10,059 nt of DNA from JBKEDC01 sp047974225. Its GTDB lineage: Bacteria > Bacteroidota > Bacteroidia > Bacteroidales > Prolixibacteraceae. The position numbers and the translations under genes were made by a program. This document shows positions 1 to 6,258 of this stretch, in pieces. Where the stretch lies: positions 1 through 10,059 of the forward strand of contig JBKECD010000122.1 of NCBI GenBank assembly GCA_047974225.1, written 5' to 3'. The notes under the pieces are model-generated. The model was not told the DNA's origin and ran no database searches. It was given only the letters and a program-made list of their open reading frames with translations. How positions within the stretch are numbered: position 1 is the first letter of the stretch; the number at the start of each line of letters is the position of its first letter.

Positions 1-744
1 AAATTAAACACGAGCAAACGCATTTTAGGCTTACCAAGCAAAGTGCAGGTGACAGGTGGTGATGGCAAGATCTATCGTGAAACCACAGCAAGCTACGACA
101 ATTTGGGGCGCATGACCGAAGTAGCTCAAACGCTTGAAAGTGGCAAGGCTACTTCCAATTTTGAATGGGACAAATACGGCAATATCACCAAGCGCACGAT
201 CCCAGAGAACAGCAAGGGTCAGCGCATGTGGTCTAGCTATAAATACGAGCGCGATTATAACATGTATCCCACCCGCATTGAAGATGCATGGGGTTATCGT
301 TCGGAATTGGAAGACTACGACTATCGTTTTGGTGTGCCATTAAGAACTAAGGATATGAATGGCTATTATCAAACGCAACAGTTGGATGATATGGGGCGCA
401 TTACCCAAATCACCGCCCCCAATGAATTGGCGGAAGGAGCACCCTACACCATTCGCTTTAGCTATCAAGCTCCGAGCGCACGAAGTGCCCAGCCGCTTTG
501 CGCCCTCACCGAGCATTACGACCCCGAGCATCCTGAAAATCCGATGCGCACCAGCACCTTTGTCGATGGGCTCGGGCGGGCCATTCAGGTGAAAAAAGAT
601 GGTGTGGTGTATGCTAATGGAAGCAATGCTTCGACTCCGCTCAGCAACCGAGAGGAACTGAGCATCGTGAGTGGACGAACCTACTTTGATGCCTTTGGCA
701 GAGCAAGCAAAAGCTTACCACCCCATCGCATCAAAATTAGCTGA
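1..744 (+). CDS. 3' part of an RHS/YD-repeat (SpvB/Tc-toxin-like) protein, apparently truncated
   Basis: The reading frame is open from the first base, so the gene starts outside the window; about 247 residues are visible. YD-repeat signatures recur: YDNLGRMTEV, WDKYGNITKR, LDDMGRITQI, VDGLGRAIQV and FDAFGRASKS. These repeats are known to build the hollow beta-cage of RHS and Tc-toxin B/C proteins that encloses a C-terminal toxin. Family members normally continue for hundreds of residues past such repeats, but this one ends at a TGA only 11 codons after FDAFGRASKS. Removing one T near 715-716 changes SLPPHRIKIS into SYHPIASK and keeps the frame open to about 796. The SYHP sequence looks like a natural continuation of a GRASKS unit, which suggests a frameshift or degraded 3' end. 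No toxin domain or RHS core terminus is visible. Family assignment is firm; the truncation is inferred, and a sequencing error cannot be excluded. Confidence 0.8.
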   Translation, partial: KLNTSKRILGLPSKVQVTGGDGKIYRETTASYDNLGRMTEVAQTLESGKATSNFEWDKYGNITKRTIPENSKGQRMWSSYKYERDYNMYPTRIEDAWGYRSELEDYDYRFGVPLRTKDMNGYYQTQQLDDMGRITQITAPNELAEGAPYTIRFSYQAPSARSAQPLCALTEHYDPEHPENPMRTSTFVDGLGRAIQVKKDGVVYANGSNASTPLSNREELSIVSGRTYFDAFGRASKSLPPHRIKIS

Positions 745-781
745 TTATGCGAAATTTAATGCCTTGCGAAGCGAAAAAATA

Positions 782-789
782 TATCTTTG
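782..789 (+). promoter_or_regulatory. Bacteroidota -7 promoter element before the TPR gene
   Basis: TATCTTTG matches the TAnnTTTG -7 consensus exactly and lies 19 bp before the ATG at 809. A TTG at 764-766 is the only -33 candidate, but its 15-bp spacing is shorter than usual. The element overlaps the shifted-frame tail of the RHS gene, so the join between RHS remnant and TPR leader lies somewhere in about 720-780. Confidence 0.55.
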
Positions 790-808
790 TAAATAAAAAA
801 GAGAGATT

Positions 809-2242
809 ATGGATGAAGAAGAGGATTTCTTGGGCGACTATGAGCAGCAAAGAATAGTTGCCAATCAGTTTAAGCAAGCTTTAGCCGAGGGGCGAACACC
901 TTATTTTGAAGCTTTTCAATTTGAGGGGGTGGCGGATTATTTTCTCACAGAAGGAGAGGAAAAGTTGGCTAAGAAGGCTCTCGTGTGTGGACTTAGATTT
1001 CATCCGAACTCTTTGGAGCTTCAACTTAAATTGGTGAGCGTGGAGTTGTATTATGGAGGTCTGGAGCGAACGTTGAATTTGATTGAAACGCTAGAGAAAA
1101 TAGCTCCTAATAATATGGAATTGCTCAGCTTAAAGGGCTTGGCTTATATGCAGTTGAATAGGGTGGAGGAAGCAATAGAACTTCACCAGAGAACTGATGG
1201 ATATGAGGAAGACTTAACTTATGATATCGCACATTATTTTCATCGGATAGGGGAGTTTGAGGAAGCTATTCGATATTGGGAAAAGCTTTACCAAAAAAAT
1301 AAAAACTGGATACACCTGCGTCAAATCGCAGTTTGTTATAGCGAGCTTGGAGACTATGAAAATGGAAATGTCTATTTTCTAAAAAGCTTAGAGGAAAGAC
1401 CGCTAGAGGTTTCTAGTTGGCTTGATTTGGGTGAAAATTATTATTATTTGAATGAGCCGTTGAAGGCAATTGAAGCCTTAGATAATGCCATTGCGCTTGA
1501 AAATACTTCCACTAGAGCACATTTTTATAAAGGTAAATCTCTTGTGAAATTGAAACAACACCTCGAAGCAACAGTTGTTTTTGAGGAATACCTAGAGATG
1601 AATCCAGATGATGACAAGGCGCATTTTCTCCTCGCTGATTGCTATTTGGCAACAAGCCAATTTGAAAAAGCTTGTCAGCACTATCAGCGAGTTGTTGAAT
1701 TGAATCCTGAGAATAATGACGCACGGCATAATATCGCCGTGGCGATGCATTTCGATGGTCGGAATGAATCAGCACTTCAAATGATGCAGCAGTTATTGCA
1801 ATTGAAGGATAATGATGCCTATTATTGGGAAACTCTTGGCTTGATTTACACGGCACTTGGTCGCATGACAGAAGCAAAAGAAGCGTTTGAAAAATCTATT
1901 TCAATTGATGCGAGATGCGGTCAATCATGGGTTAGTCTGTCGGATTTTGCTTTGCAAAGCGATGGGCGTGAAGCGGCGTTGGCGGTCTTAGAAAGAGGAT
2001 TTGAGCAATGGCATTTTGATTATCGGGTGCTTGCCAGAAAGATTGTTTTGCTCGTGGAGTTGAACCGATCCGAAGAAGCCATGAAAACACTTAAGTTTGC
2101 TTTGGATCTTCTTTTCGATGGACAAGAAGAATTTCGCGAGAAACTTCGATTGTCGATGGAGGAGCTGGAGCCTACCAACGAGATAATTTCTCAGATTATT
2201 TCGTTGATAGAAACCACTCCAATCTCTAAGCTTGACTTTTGA
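809..2242 (+). CDS. Soluble tetratricopeptide repeat (TPR) protein
   Basis: This 477-residue protein is built almost entirely of helical TPR units. Examples are the stretches around residues 104-130 (LLSLKGLAYMQLNRVEEAIE), 136-164 (HRIGEFEEAIRYWEKLY), 202-232 (LGENYYYLNEPLKAIEALDN), 268-300 (LLADCYLATSQFEKACQHYQ) and 337-367 (LGLIYTALGRMTEAKEAFEK). The conserved small/large residue pattern of TPRs (W/L-G-Y-A-F-A-P) can be followed in each. There is no signal peptide or membrane segment; the N-terminus is acidic (MDEEEDF), so a cytoplasmic scaffold or adaptor role is likely. TPR proteins bind partner proteins, and the partner here is unknown. The ATG at 809 is the first in frame after the promoter and follows a purine-rich GAGAGA stretch. 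Base composition looks more AT-rich than the aminotransferase and map genes. Its stop lies 7 bp from the stop of the convergent methyltransferase. Confidence 0.9.
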   Translation: MDEEEDFLGDYEQQRIVANQFKQALAEGRTPYFEAFQFEGVADYFLTEGEEKLAKKALVCGLRFHPNSLELQLKLVSVELYYGGLERTLNLIETLEKIAPNNMELLSLKGLAYMQLNRVEEAIELHQRTDGYEEDLTYDIAHYFHRIGEFEEAIRYWEKLYQKNKNWIHLRQIAVCYSELGDYENGNVYFLKSLEERPLEVSSWLDLGENYYYLNEPLKAIEALDNAIALENTSTRAHFYKGKSLVKLKQHLEATVVFEEYLEMNPDDDKAHFLLADCYLATSQFEKACQHYQRVVELNPENNDARHNIAVAMHFDGRNESALQMMQQLLQLKDNDAYYWETLGLIYTALGRMTEAKEAFEKSISIDARCGQSWVSLSDFALQSDGREAALAVLERGFEQWHFDYRVLARKIVLLVELNRSEEAMKTLKFALDLLFDGQEEFREKLRLSMEELEPTNEIISQIISLIETTPISKLDF

Positions 2243-2249
2243 AATATTG

Positions 2250-3398
2250 TTAGCAACTGCTATTTTCGAGCATCTCTTTGCGTGTTCCAGCAAATGTTTC
2301 GTATTTTCGGAATGAGCACTCAATCGAGCCATTCAGCAAATCAACCTTTGATGAAGGCTTCAGCCCCACCCATTTATGGCAAGGCTTAGGACTGATAATC
2401 CACGCCGTGCTTCCCTCGAAATCATGCTTAAACTTCTCGCCAATGGCGGCGTAAAGTTCTTGGTCGCCACTTTCGATGCGCTCACCATAAGGAGGATTGA
2501 AGATAAACATTTCCACACCTCGTGGTTGCTCTAAATTGACAATGTCCTTTTGTTTGAAGCGCACAATGTCGTCCACATTCGCATTTTCGGCATGCTTGAA
2601 ACACATCTGAATATTTCTTCGACTAATGTCAGAACCATAGATGCTAAATTCCACCTCCTCATCAATGTCAGCTTCTAGCTTGATTTTGTTATAGATTGTA
2701 ATGTCGAAATCTTTCCAATTCATAAAGGCATAATCACGACCGATATCGCCCGGGCGAATGTTTTTTGCCATCATGGCAGCTTCAATCACGATAGTTCCCG
2801 AACCGCACATAGGGTCGGCAATTGGTGATTTCTTGTCCCAGCCCGAAAGCAAGAGCATGCCTGCTGCTAAAGCTTCGGAAATAGGGGCTTCATGTCGCTC
2901 GGTGCGATATTTGCGTTTGAAAAGCGGCTCGCCGCTTGCGTCGAGCGAGATGATAACATTGTCGTTGGCGATATGCACATTGACCACCACTTGCGGAAAC
3001 TTCACGTCCACTGTGGGGCGTTGTCCCGTAATTCTTCGGAATCTATCTGCAATAGCATCTTTCACCTTTAGCCCCGCAAACATGGAATTGCGGAAAAGGT
3101 CGGAATTGAATGCCATGGCTTGCACGGCAAAAGTGGCATCAAACTCAAATATTTCTTCCCATTTAATATCGGCCGCAGCCTTATAGAGGTCGTCCACCTT
3201 TTTTATTTTAAACTCCTTGAGATTGACTAAGATTTTCAAGGCTGTTCGGAGTGAATAGTTTGCCCGATAGAGCATTTCTTTGTTTCCAGAGAAATAAACA
3301 GCACGGCGACCGACTTGCACGTCGTCGGCTTGGAGGTTGATTAATTCTTCTGCCAACACATTTTCTAGTCCGGCATAGGTGGTAGCTACAAGCTTCAT
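2250..3398 (-). CDS. THUMP domain class I SAM-dependent RNA methyltransferase (RlmL N-domain/YpsC-like)
   Basis: The 382-residue product has the layout of stand-alone relatives of the N-terminal half of E. coli RlmL, which makes m2G in 23S rRNA, and of B. subtilis YpsC. An N-terminal ferredoxin-like plus THUMP region (about residues 1-155) should bind RNA. A Rossmann methyltransferase domain follows. The linker KRKYRTERHEAPISEALAAG (161-180) is characteristic of the family. SAM-binding motif I is DPMCGSGT at 195-202, an acidic motif II region follows at YGSDIS (254-259), and the catalytic motif IV is NPPYGE at 301-306, typical of exocyclic N-methylation. Older annotations often call these N6-adenine-specific DNA methylases because of the NPPY motif; the THUMP domain argues for RNA. 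The exact target nucleotide cannot be read from sequence. The start is 8 bp after the aminotransferase stop, so the two genes are probably co-transcribed. Confidence 0.92.
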   Translation of the reverse strand: MKLVATTYAGLENVLAEELINLQADDVQVGRRAVYFSGNKEMLYRANYSLRTALKILVNLKEFKIKKVDDLYKAAADIKWEEIFEFDATFAVQAMAFNSDLFRNSMFAGLKVKDAIADRFRRITGQRPTVDVKFPQVVVNVHIANDNVIISLDASGEPLFKRKYRTERHEAPISEALAAGMLLLSGWDKKSPIADPMCGSGTIVIEAAMMAKNIRPGDIGRDYAFMNWKDFDITIYNKIKLEADIDEEVEFSIYGSDISRRNIQMCFKHAENANVDDIVRFKQKDIVNLEQPRGVEMFIFNPPYGERIESGDQELYAAIGEKFKHDFEGSTAWIISPKPCHKWVGLKPSSKVDLLNGSIECSFRKYETFAGTRKEMLENSSC

Positions 3399-3429
3399 GT
3401 TGTGAGTTATGAGTTATGAGTTGTGAGTT
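3399..3429. repeat. Heptanucleotide tandem repeat at the aminotransferase/methyltransferase junction
   Basis: Four 7-bp units follow one another on the plus strand: GTTGTGA, GTTATGA, GTTATGA, GTTGTGA, then GTT. On the coding (minus) strand they read as AACTCAT/AACTCAC units. They encode the last residues of the aminotransferase (TTHNS), supply its TAA stop, and fill the 8-bp gap up to the ATG of the methyltransferase. Copy-number slippage by one unit (7 bp) would shift the aminotransferase C-terminus and alter the spacing to the next start. Confidence 0.85.
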
Positions 3430-4708
3430 CTTTACATGCAGCATATAATCCTTCAAAGAGTTCTTTGCTTTGACTGGCGGGCATGGCGGAGAATGCCACG
3501 CGAATCACACCGTTGAGGTTAATCACACCGATGCTGTATTTCTCGATGAGCAGTTTGCGCACCGCTTCGCCATCGAGTCCTTCTGCCAATTGCACGCACA
3601 TGAAATAGCCTGAGTTGTAGGGGAGTGGCGAGAAGTATTTCGCATACTTTTCGTCTTGCAAAGCTTCTTTCACCGACTGATATCTTTCAGCCAAGAGGTT
3701 GAATTTAGCTTCTTTTTCTTGTGTATAAGTTTCGCTTCGGAAAGCTTCCACCAGCAGCGATTGTGAGATGTTGGCAGCATTCGAGATATTGCCACGCACA
3801 GCACCTGCGGTTTTGTTTTCAAGGGCTGCGTAAAGCTCGGCATCGCCACCTTTCACCCCATAGGTGATGAACCCTACACGGAATCCCCACACATAATCTT
3901 CTTTGGTGGGACCGTCGATTTTCACTGCCAAAATGTTCTCGTGCAAGTCAGCCAAATAGCTAAAGATAGATTGTTTCTCTATGCCCTCTTCATACACTAG
4001 TCCGAAATAAGCATCATCGCACACTGCCACAATTTTGTTTCCTTTTTCGGCAGCCGAGAGCATGATGTTGGCAATTTCTTGAGCCTCGTCGATGCGTGGT
4101 GAATAGCCTGTGGGGTTGTTAGGGAAGTTGAGCATGATAATCTTCTTGCCCACGCCGCCAGCGTTAATAGCTGTTTCGAGCGCATTCAAGTCGAGTGCGT
4201 TGTTGGCGAAAGCATTATACTTCTTCATCTGTGCGCCATAGGCATTGCACAGTGCCAAGTTGTAGTTGCCCCAATAGAGCTCGGGCAAGATAATCTCGTC
4301 GCCCTCATTCATAAACAGATAGCCAATCATGCTCACCGCATGAGTCAAGGCGCAAGTAACGATGGGCAGGCTGATGGGTGTGCCATCGAGGCTCGGGTTT
4401 TTCTCCACGAGCATTTCTTGCCATTGGGTGCGCAAATCGGGGCGACCGAAGCTTGGCGCATAGGGGAAGATGCTCGAAGCGGGCATATCTACTCGACTGC
4501 TGATGCTTTTTAAGCACATCGGCGAGCCGTCATCTTCCACTGCCGTGCCGATGGTGGCATTGATGCGTGTGCTTTTGGCATCGGCAGCCTGACCAAGTAT
4601 TCCGAGTTTGGGAAAGAAAATGTTCTTTCCTTTTTCCGATAATAAATCGAGAATGACAGCATTCTTAGCTGCAATAGTTTCGTTTAATGCTTTAGCTTGT
4701 GGGTTCAT
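3407..4708 (-). CDS. PLP-dependent class I/II (fold type I) aminotransferase
   Basis: This is a full-length 433-residue fold-type-I aminotransferase. The hallmark NFPNNPTG lies at 194-201. CDDAYFG at 230-236 supplies the Asp that contacts the PLP ring nitrogen and the Tyr that contacts its 3'-hydroxyl. The Schiff-base lysine is most likely K269 in DGPTKED, followed by the phosphate-binding Arg in GFRVGF (276-280). R403 in VIRVAFS fits the Arg that holds the substrate carboxylate. An aromatic/glycine segment at 81-90 (FPYAPSFGRP) and the ITHAV-like start of the large domain near 120-130 also fit the fold. The substrate is not predictable; candidates are aromatic, branched or aspartate-family amino acids. 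The ATG at 4708 gives a natural N-terminus. The last residues (TTHNS) derive from a heptamer repeat and are probably not conserved. It likely shares a transcript with the downstream methyltransferase. Confidence 0.92.
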   Translation of the reverse strand: MNPQAKALNETIAAKNAVILDLLSEKGKNIFFPKLGILGQAADAKSTRINATIGTAVEDDGSPMCLKSISSRVDMPASSIFPYAPSFGRPDLRTQWQEMLVEKNPSLDGTPISLPIVTCALTHAVSMIGYLFMNEGDEIILPELYWGNYNLALCNAYGAQMKKYNAFANNALDLNALETAINAGGVGKKIIMLNFPNNPTGYSPRIDEAQEIANIMLSAAEKGNKIVAVCDDAYFGLVYEEGIEKQSIFSYLADLHENILAVKIDGPTKEDYVWGFRVGFITYGVKGGDAELYAALENKTAGAVRGNISNAANISQSLLVEAFRSETYTQEKEAKFNLLAERYQSVKEALQDEKYAKYFSPLPYNSGYFMCVQLAEGLDGEAVRKLLIEKYSIGVINLNGVIRVAFSAMPASQSKELFEGLYAACKELTTHNS

Positions 4709-4711
4709 ATT

Positions 4712-4777
4712 TTGGATATTGGATATTGGATTGTTGGATATTGGATTGTTAGATGTTGGATTGTTGGATATTGGATG
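4712..4777. repeat. Tandem TTGGATA/TTGGATTG heptamer-octamer repeat
   Basis: Nine consecutive units of 7-8 bp run from 4712 to 4777: TTGGATA twice, TTGGATTG, TTGGATA, TTGGATTG, TTAGATG, TTGGATTG, TTGGATA, TTGGATG. They lie directly upstream of the aminotransferase start on the minus strand and occupy most of the 122-bp map/aminotransferase gap. No TAnnTTTG element can be seen in the gap on the minus strand, so the aminotransferase may depend on transcription from upstream or use an unrecognised promoter. Confidence 0.85.
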
Positions 4778-4820
4778 GGAGTGCCTTTAAAGTCCAGCAA
4801 TCTAACATCTAACAATCCAA
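4741..4820. repeat. Long inverted repeat in the map/aminotransferase gap
   Basis: The 27-bp arm 4741-4767 is matched in inverted orientation by 4794-4820 with 25 of 27 positions complementary, leaving a 26-nt loop. The left arm is part of the TTGGATA tandem repeat; the right arm has the complementary AATCTAACATCTAACAATCC character. Both mismatches would be G-U pairs in a plus-strand RNA and A-C clashes in the minus-strand transcript of the flanking genes. No U-run follows, so this is not a canonical intrinsic terminator, although it might attenuate read-through from map. Confidence 0.75.
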
Positions 4821-4830
4821 AAATCCGAAT

Positions 4831-5601
4831 TTAATACTCTCCACTCACATCCGTGAGTACTTCATGTCCAGTTGGGGTTACTAATATCGTATGCTCGAAT
4901 TGTGCCGAAAGTTTGCCATCGGCAGTGCGAGCTGTCCAGCCGTCATGCTTGTCGATTTTGCATTTTGGGCGACCTTGATTAATCATCGGCTCGATGGTGA
5001 AGGTCATGCCCGGCTGCATGATGGCGCCAGTGCCTTTGCGCGAGGTGTGATCCACTTGTGGTTCTTCGTGAAACTCGATGCCCACGCCATGCCCACAGAA
5101 CTCCCACACCACGCCATATTTTTTTGCTTTGGCATATCGACTGATGGCGAAACCAATATCGCCAATGCGATTGCCCGGGCGCACTTGCTGAATGCCGAGG
5201 TTGATGCAATGCTTTGTGTCGGCAATCAATTGTTGTGCCTCGGCACTCACTTCGCCCACGGTGTACATGCGGTTGGTGTCGCCAAAATAGCCATTAAGAA
5301 TCGTTGTTACATCAATATTCAGAATATCGCCTGGCTTAAGGATTTCCTTTTTGCTGGGGATGCCATGACACACCACCTCATTCACCGAGATGCAAGTGTA
5401 TTTCGGGAAGCCATTATAGCCTTTGCAAGCTGAAATGGCGCCATTGTCGAGAATAAATTCATTGATAAGGTCGTCGAGATATTCGGTGCTGACCCCTTCT
5501 TTAATATAGCCTTCAATCATTTTCAGGCATTGCCCAGCGAGCTGGCTACTTTTGCGAATGCCCTCGATTTGTTCGGCATTCTTTATGATTATATCTGTCA
5601 T
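4831..5601 (-). CDS. map: Type I methionine aminopeptidase
   Basis: The 256-residue protein is a compact type I (type Ia, no extension) methionine aminopeptidase, which removes the initiator Met from nascent proteins in the cytoplasm. All catalytic residues are present in order: H79 (VVCHGIP), metal ligands D97 (NIDVTT) and D108 (YFGDTN), H171 (CGHGVG), H178 (EFHEEP), E204 (TIEPM) and E235 (QFEHT). Length and spacing match the E. coli and other bacterial enzymes. The ATG at 5601 is followed by IIIKNAEQIEGIRKS, the usual N-terminal helix of the family. The gene diverges from the toxin-antitoxin pair across a 103-bp gap, and is followed by repeats before the aminotransferase. Map is often found beside secY/infA in bacteria; here it is not. 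Confidence 0.97.
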   Translation of the reverse strand: MTDIIIKNAEQIEGIRKSSQLAGQCLKMIEGYIKEGVSTEYLDDLINEFILDNGAISACKGYNGFPKYTCISVNEVVCHGIPSKKEILKPGDILNIDVTTILNGYFGDTNRMYTVGEVSAEAQQLIADTKHCINLGIQQVRPGNRIGDIGFAISRYAKAKKYGVVWEFCGHGVGIEFHEEPQVDHTSRKGTGAIMQPGMTFTIEPMINQGRPKCKIDKHDGWTARTADGKLSAQFEHTILVTPTGHEVLTDVSGEY

Positions 5602-5620
5602 TTAAAATAGAATTAGCTTG

Positions 5621-5651
5621 CAAAAGTCGATATTATCGCCCGCAATTCAAA
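5621..5651 (-). promoter_or_regulatory. Possible map promoter (degenerate)
   Basis: Read on the minus strand, TTTG (5651-5648) is followed after 19 bp by GACTTTTG (5628-5621). This resembles the Bacteroidota -33 TTTG / -7 TAnnTTTG pair with a degenerate TA, and ends 19 bp before the map ATG. It is a weak match, supported mainly by position and spacing. Confidence 0.3.
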
Positions 5652-5660
5652 GCTTTGGGC

Positions 5661-5668
5661 TATATTTG
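5661..5668 (+). promoter_or_regulatory. -7 promoter element of the toxin-antitoxin operon
   Basis: TATATTTG is an exact match to TAnnTTTG and lies 36 bp before the antitoxin start at 5705. No good -33 TTTG is present at the expected distance. Antitoxins of this type usually repress their own promoter, so an operator would be expected around here, but no clear palindrome is seen. Confidence 0.55.
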
Positions 5669-5704
5669 TGCGTAAAATAAGTGAAAGTTTAAAAGAATAT
5701 AGGC

Positions 5705-5953
5705 ATGGAAGTAGCAATGATTAAAGAAACAAAGCGGATTGATATTGATGTCAATGCTTTGAAATGGCTGTCTTTGAAAGCTTCGAAGGCAGAAATGAAT
5801 TTAAAAGCATTCATTGAGCAAAAGATTATTGAGATTGCAGAGTCGATAGAGGAAGAAGAACTTTGTGCTCGGTTGATGCAAGATGATCCCGAAGGTTTTG
5901 AAATGCTGGATGATAAGGAGGAAGAAGCGTTTAGAAAATATATGGGGATATGA
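5705..5953 (+). CDS. Antitoxin of a type II toxin-antitoxin system, probable ribbon-helix-helix
   Basis: This small acidic 82-residue protein precedes a RelE/ParE-like toxin and overlaps it by 4 bp (ATGA). The N-terminal segment KRIDIDVNALKWLSLKA, then KAEMNLKAFIEQKI, fits a ribbon-helix-helix fold: a short beta strand (RIDIDV) and two helices for dimeric DNA binding. The C-terminal half (ESIEEEEL... DDKEEEAFRKYM) is strongly acidic and would wrap the basic toxin. Translation may start at the ATG at 5705 or at the in-frame ATG at 5717 (MIKETKRIDI). The second lies closer to the conserved domain. I assign the fold by pattern and context, not by close recognition of a named family such as RelB or ParD. 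Confidence 0.8.
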   Translation: MEVAMIKETKRIDIDVNALKWLSLKASKAEMNLKAFIEQKIIEIAESIEEEELCARLMQDDPEGFEMLDDKEEEAFRKYMGI

Positions 5954-6246
5954 TTGTAAAATTCTCGAAATCCTTTCAGAAAGCAGCAGTAAAATTAAGC
6001 GGCAGCAATCGTGTTGCTCTTCAAAAAGCTCTTATCGAAGCAGAGAATGCTCAAAATGTTGAAAGTTTAACCGATTGTAAGCCAATACAAACAGTAGAAG
6101 GAATGTATCGCAAGCGGATAAAAGATCTTCGAGCGTTTTTTAGCATTCATTTTACGGTGGAAGATAATGAAATCCATTTTCATTATCTTGTGCCAAGAGG
6201 TCAAGCCTATTCAAAGAAGATTATTTCTAATCTGCGAAAGTTATAA
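5950..6246 (+). CDS. RelE/ParE-superfamily toxin
   Basis: The 98-residue basic protein has the layout of RelE/ParE toxins: an N-terminal strand and helix (MIVKFSKSFQKAAVKL), a middle helix, then MYRKRIKDLRAFFSIHF (52-68) and IHFHYLVPRGQAYSK (75-89). The pattern YR-R-I-x-D-x-R followed by an aromatic strand and a C-terminal R-x-x-x-Y (R83, Y87) is typical of the superfamily. RelE members cleave mRNA on the ribosome and ParE members poison gyrase; the sequence alone does not decide which. Basic residues R54, R56, R61 and R83 are candidates for the active surface. The start codon overlaps the antitoxin stop, ensuring coupled translation. No truncation is visible, so the module could be active. 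The thioesterase begins 12 bp after its stop and may be read from the same transcript. Confidence 0.85.
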   Translation: MIVKFSKSFQKAAVKLSGSNRVALQKALIEAENAQNVESLTDCKPIQTVEGMYRKRIKDLRAFFSIHFTVEDNEIHFHYLVPRGQAYSKKIISNLRKL

Positions 6247-6258
6247 TTCAATCTCAAA

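Noticed and set aside
2243..2249. Terminator between the TPR and methyltransferase genes
   Set aside because: The gap is only 7 bp and no hairpin or T-run is seen across the convergent stops.
2758..3186. Plus-strand frame of 142 codons
   Set aside because: It lies fully antisense to the well-supported methyltransferase and shows no recognisable domain.
3208..3456. Minus-strand frame with NSQLITHNSQ near its start
   Set aside because: It is a translation of the heptamer repeat followed by an alternative frame of the methyltransferase gene.
4608..4790. Plus-strand reading frame coding for repeated ILDIGLLDIGLLDVG
   Set aside because: It begins inside the antisense of the aminotransferase and its repeat is only a translation of the TTGGATA DNA array.
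4712..4826. CRISPR-like array
   Set aside because: The units are 7-8 bp and contiguous, with no spacers of unique sequence and no cas genes nearby.
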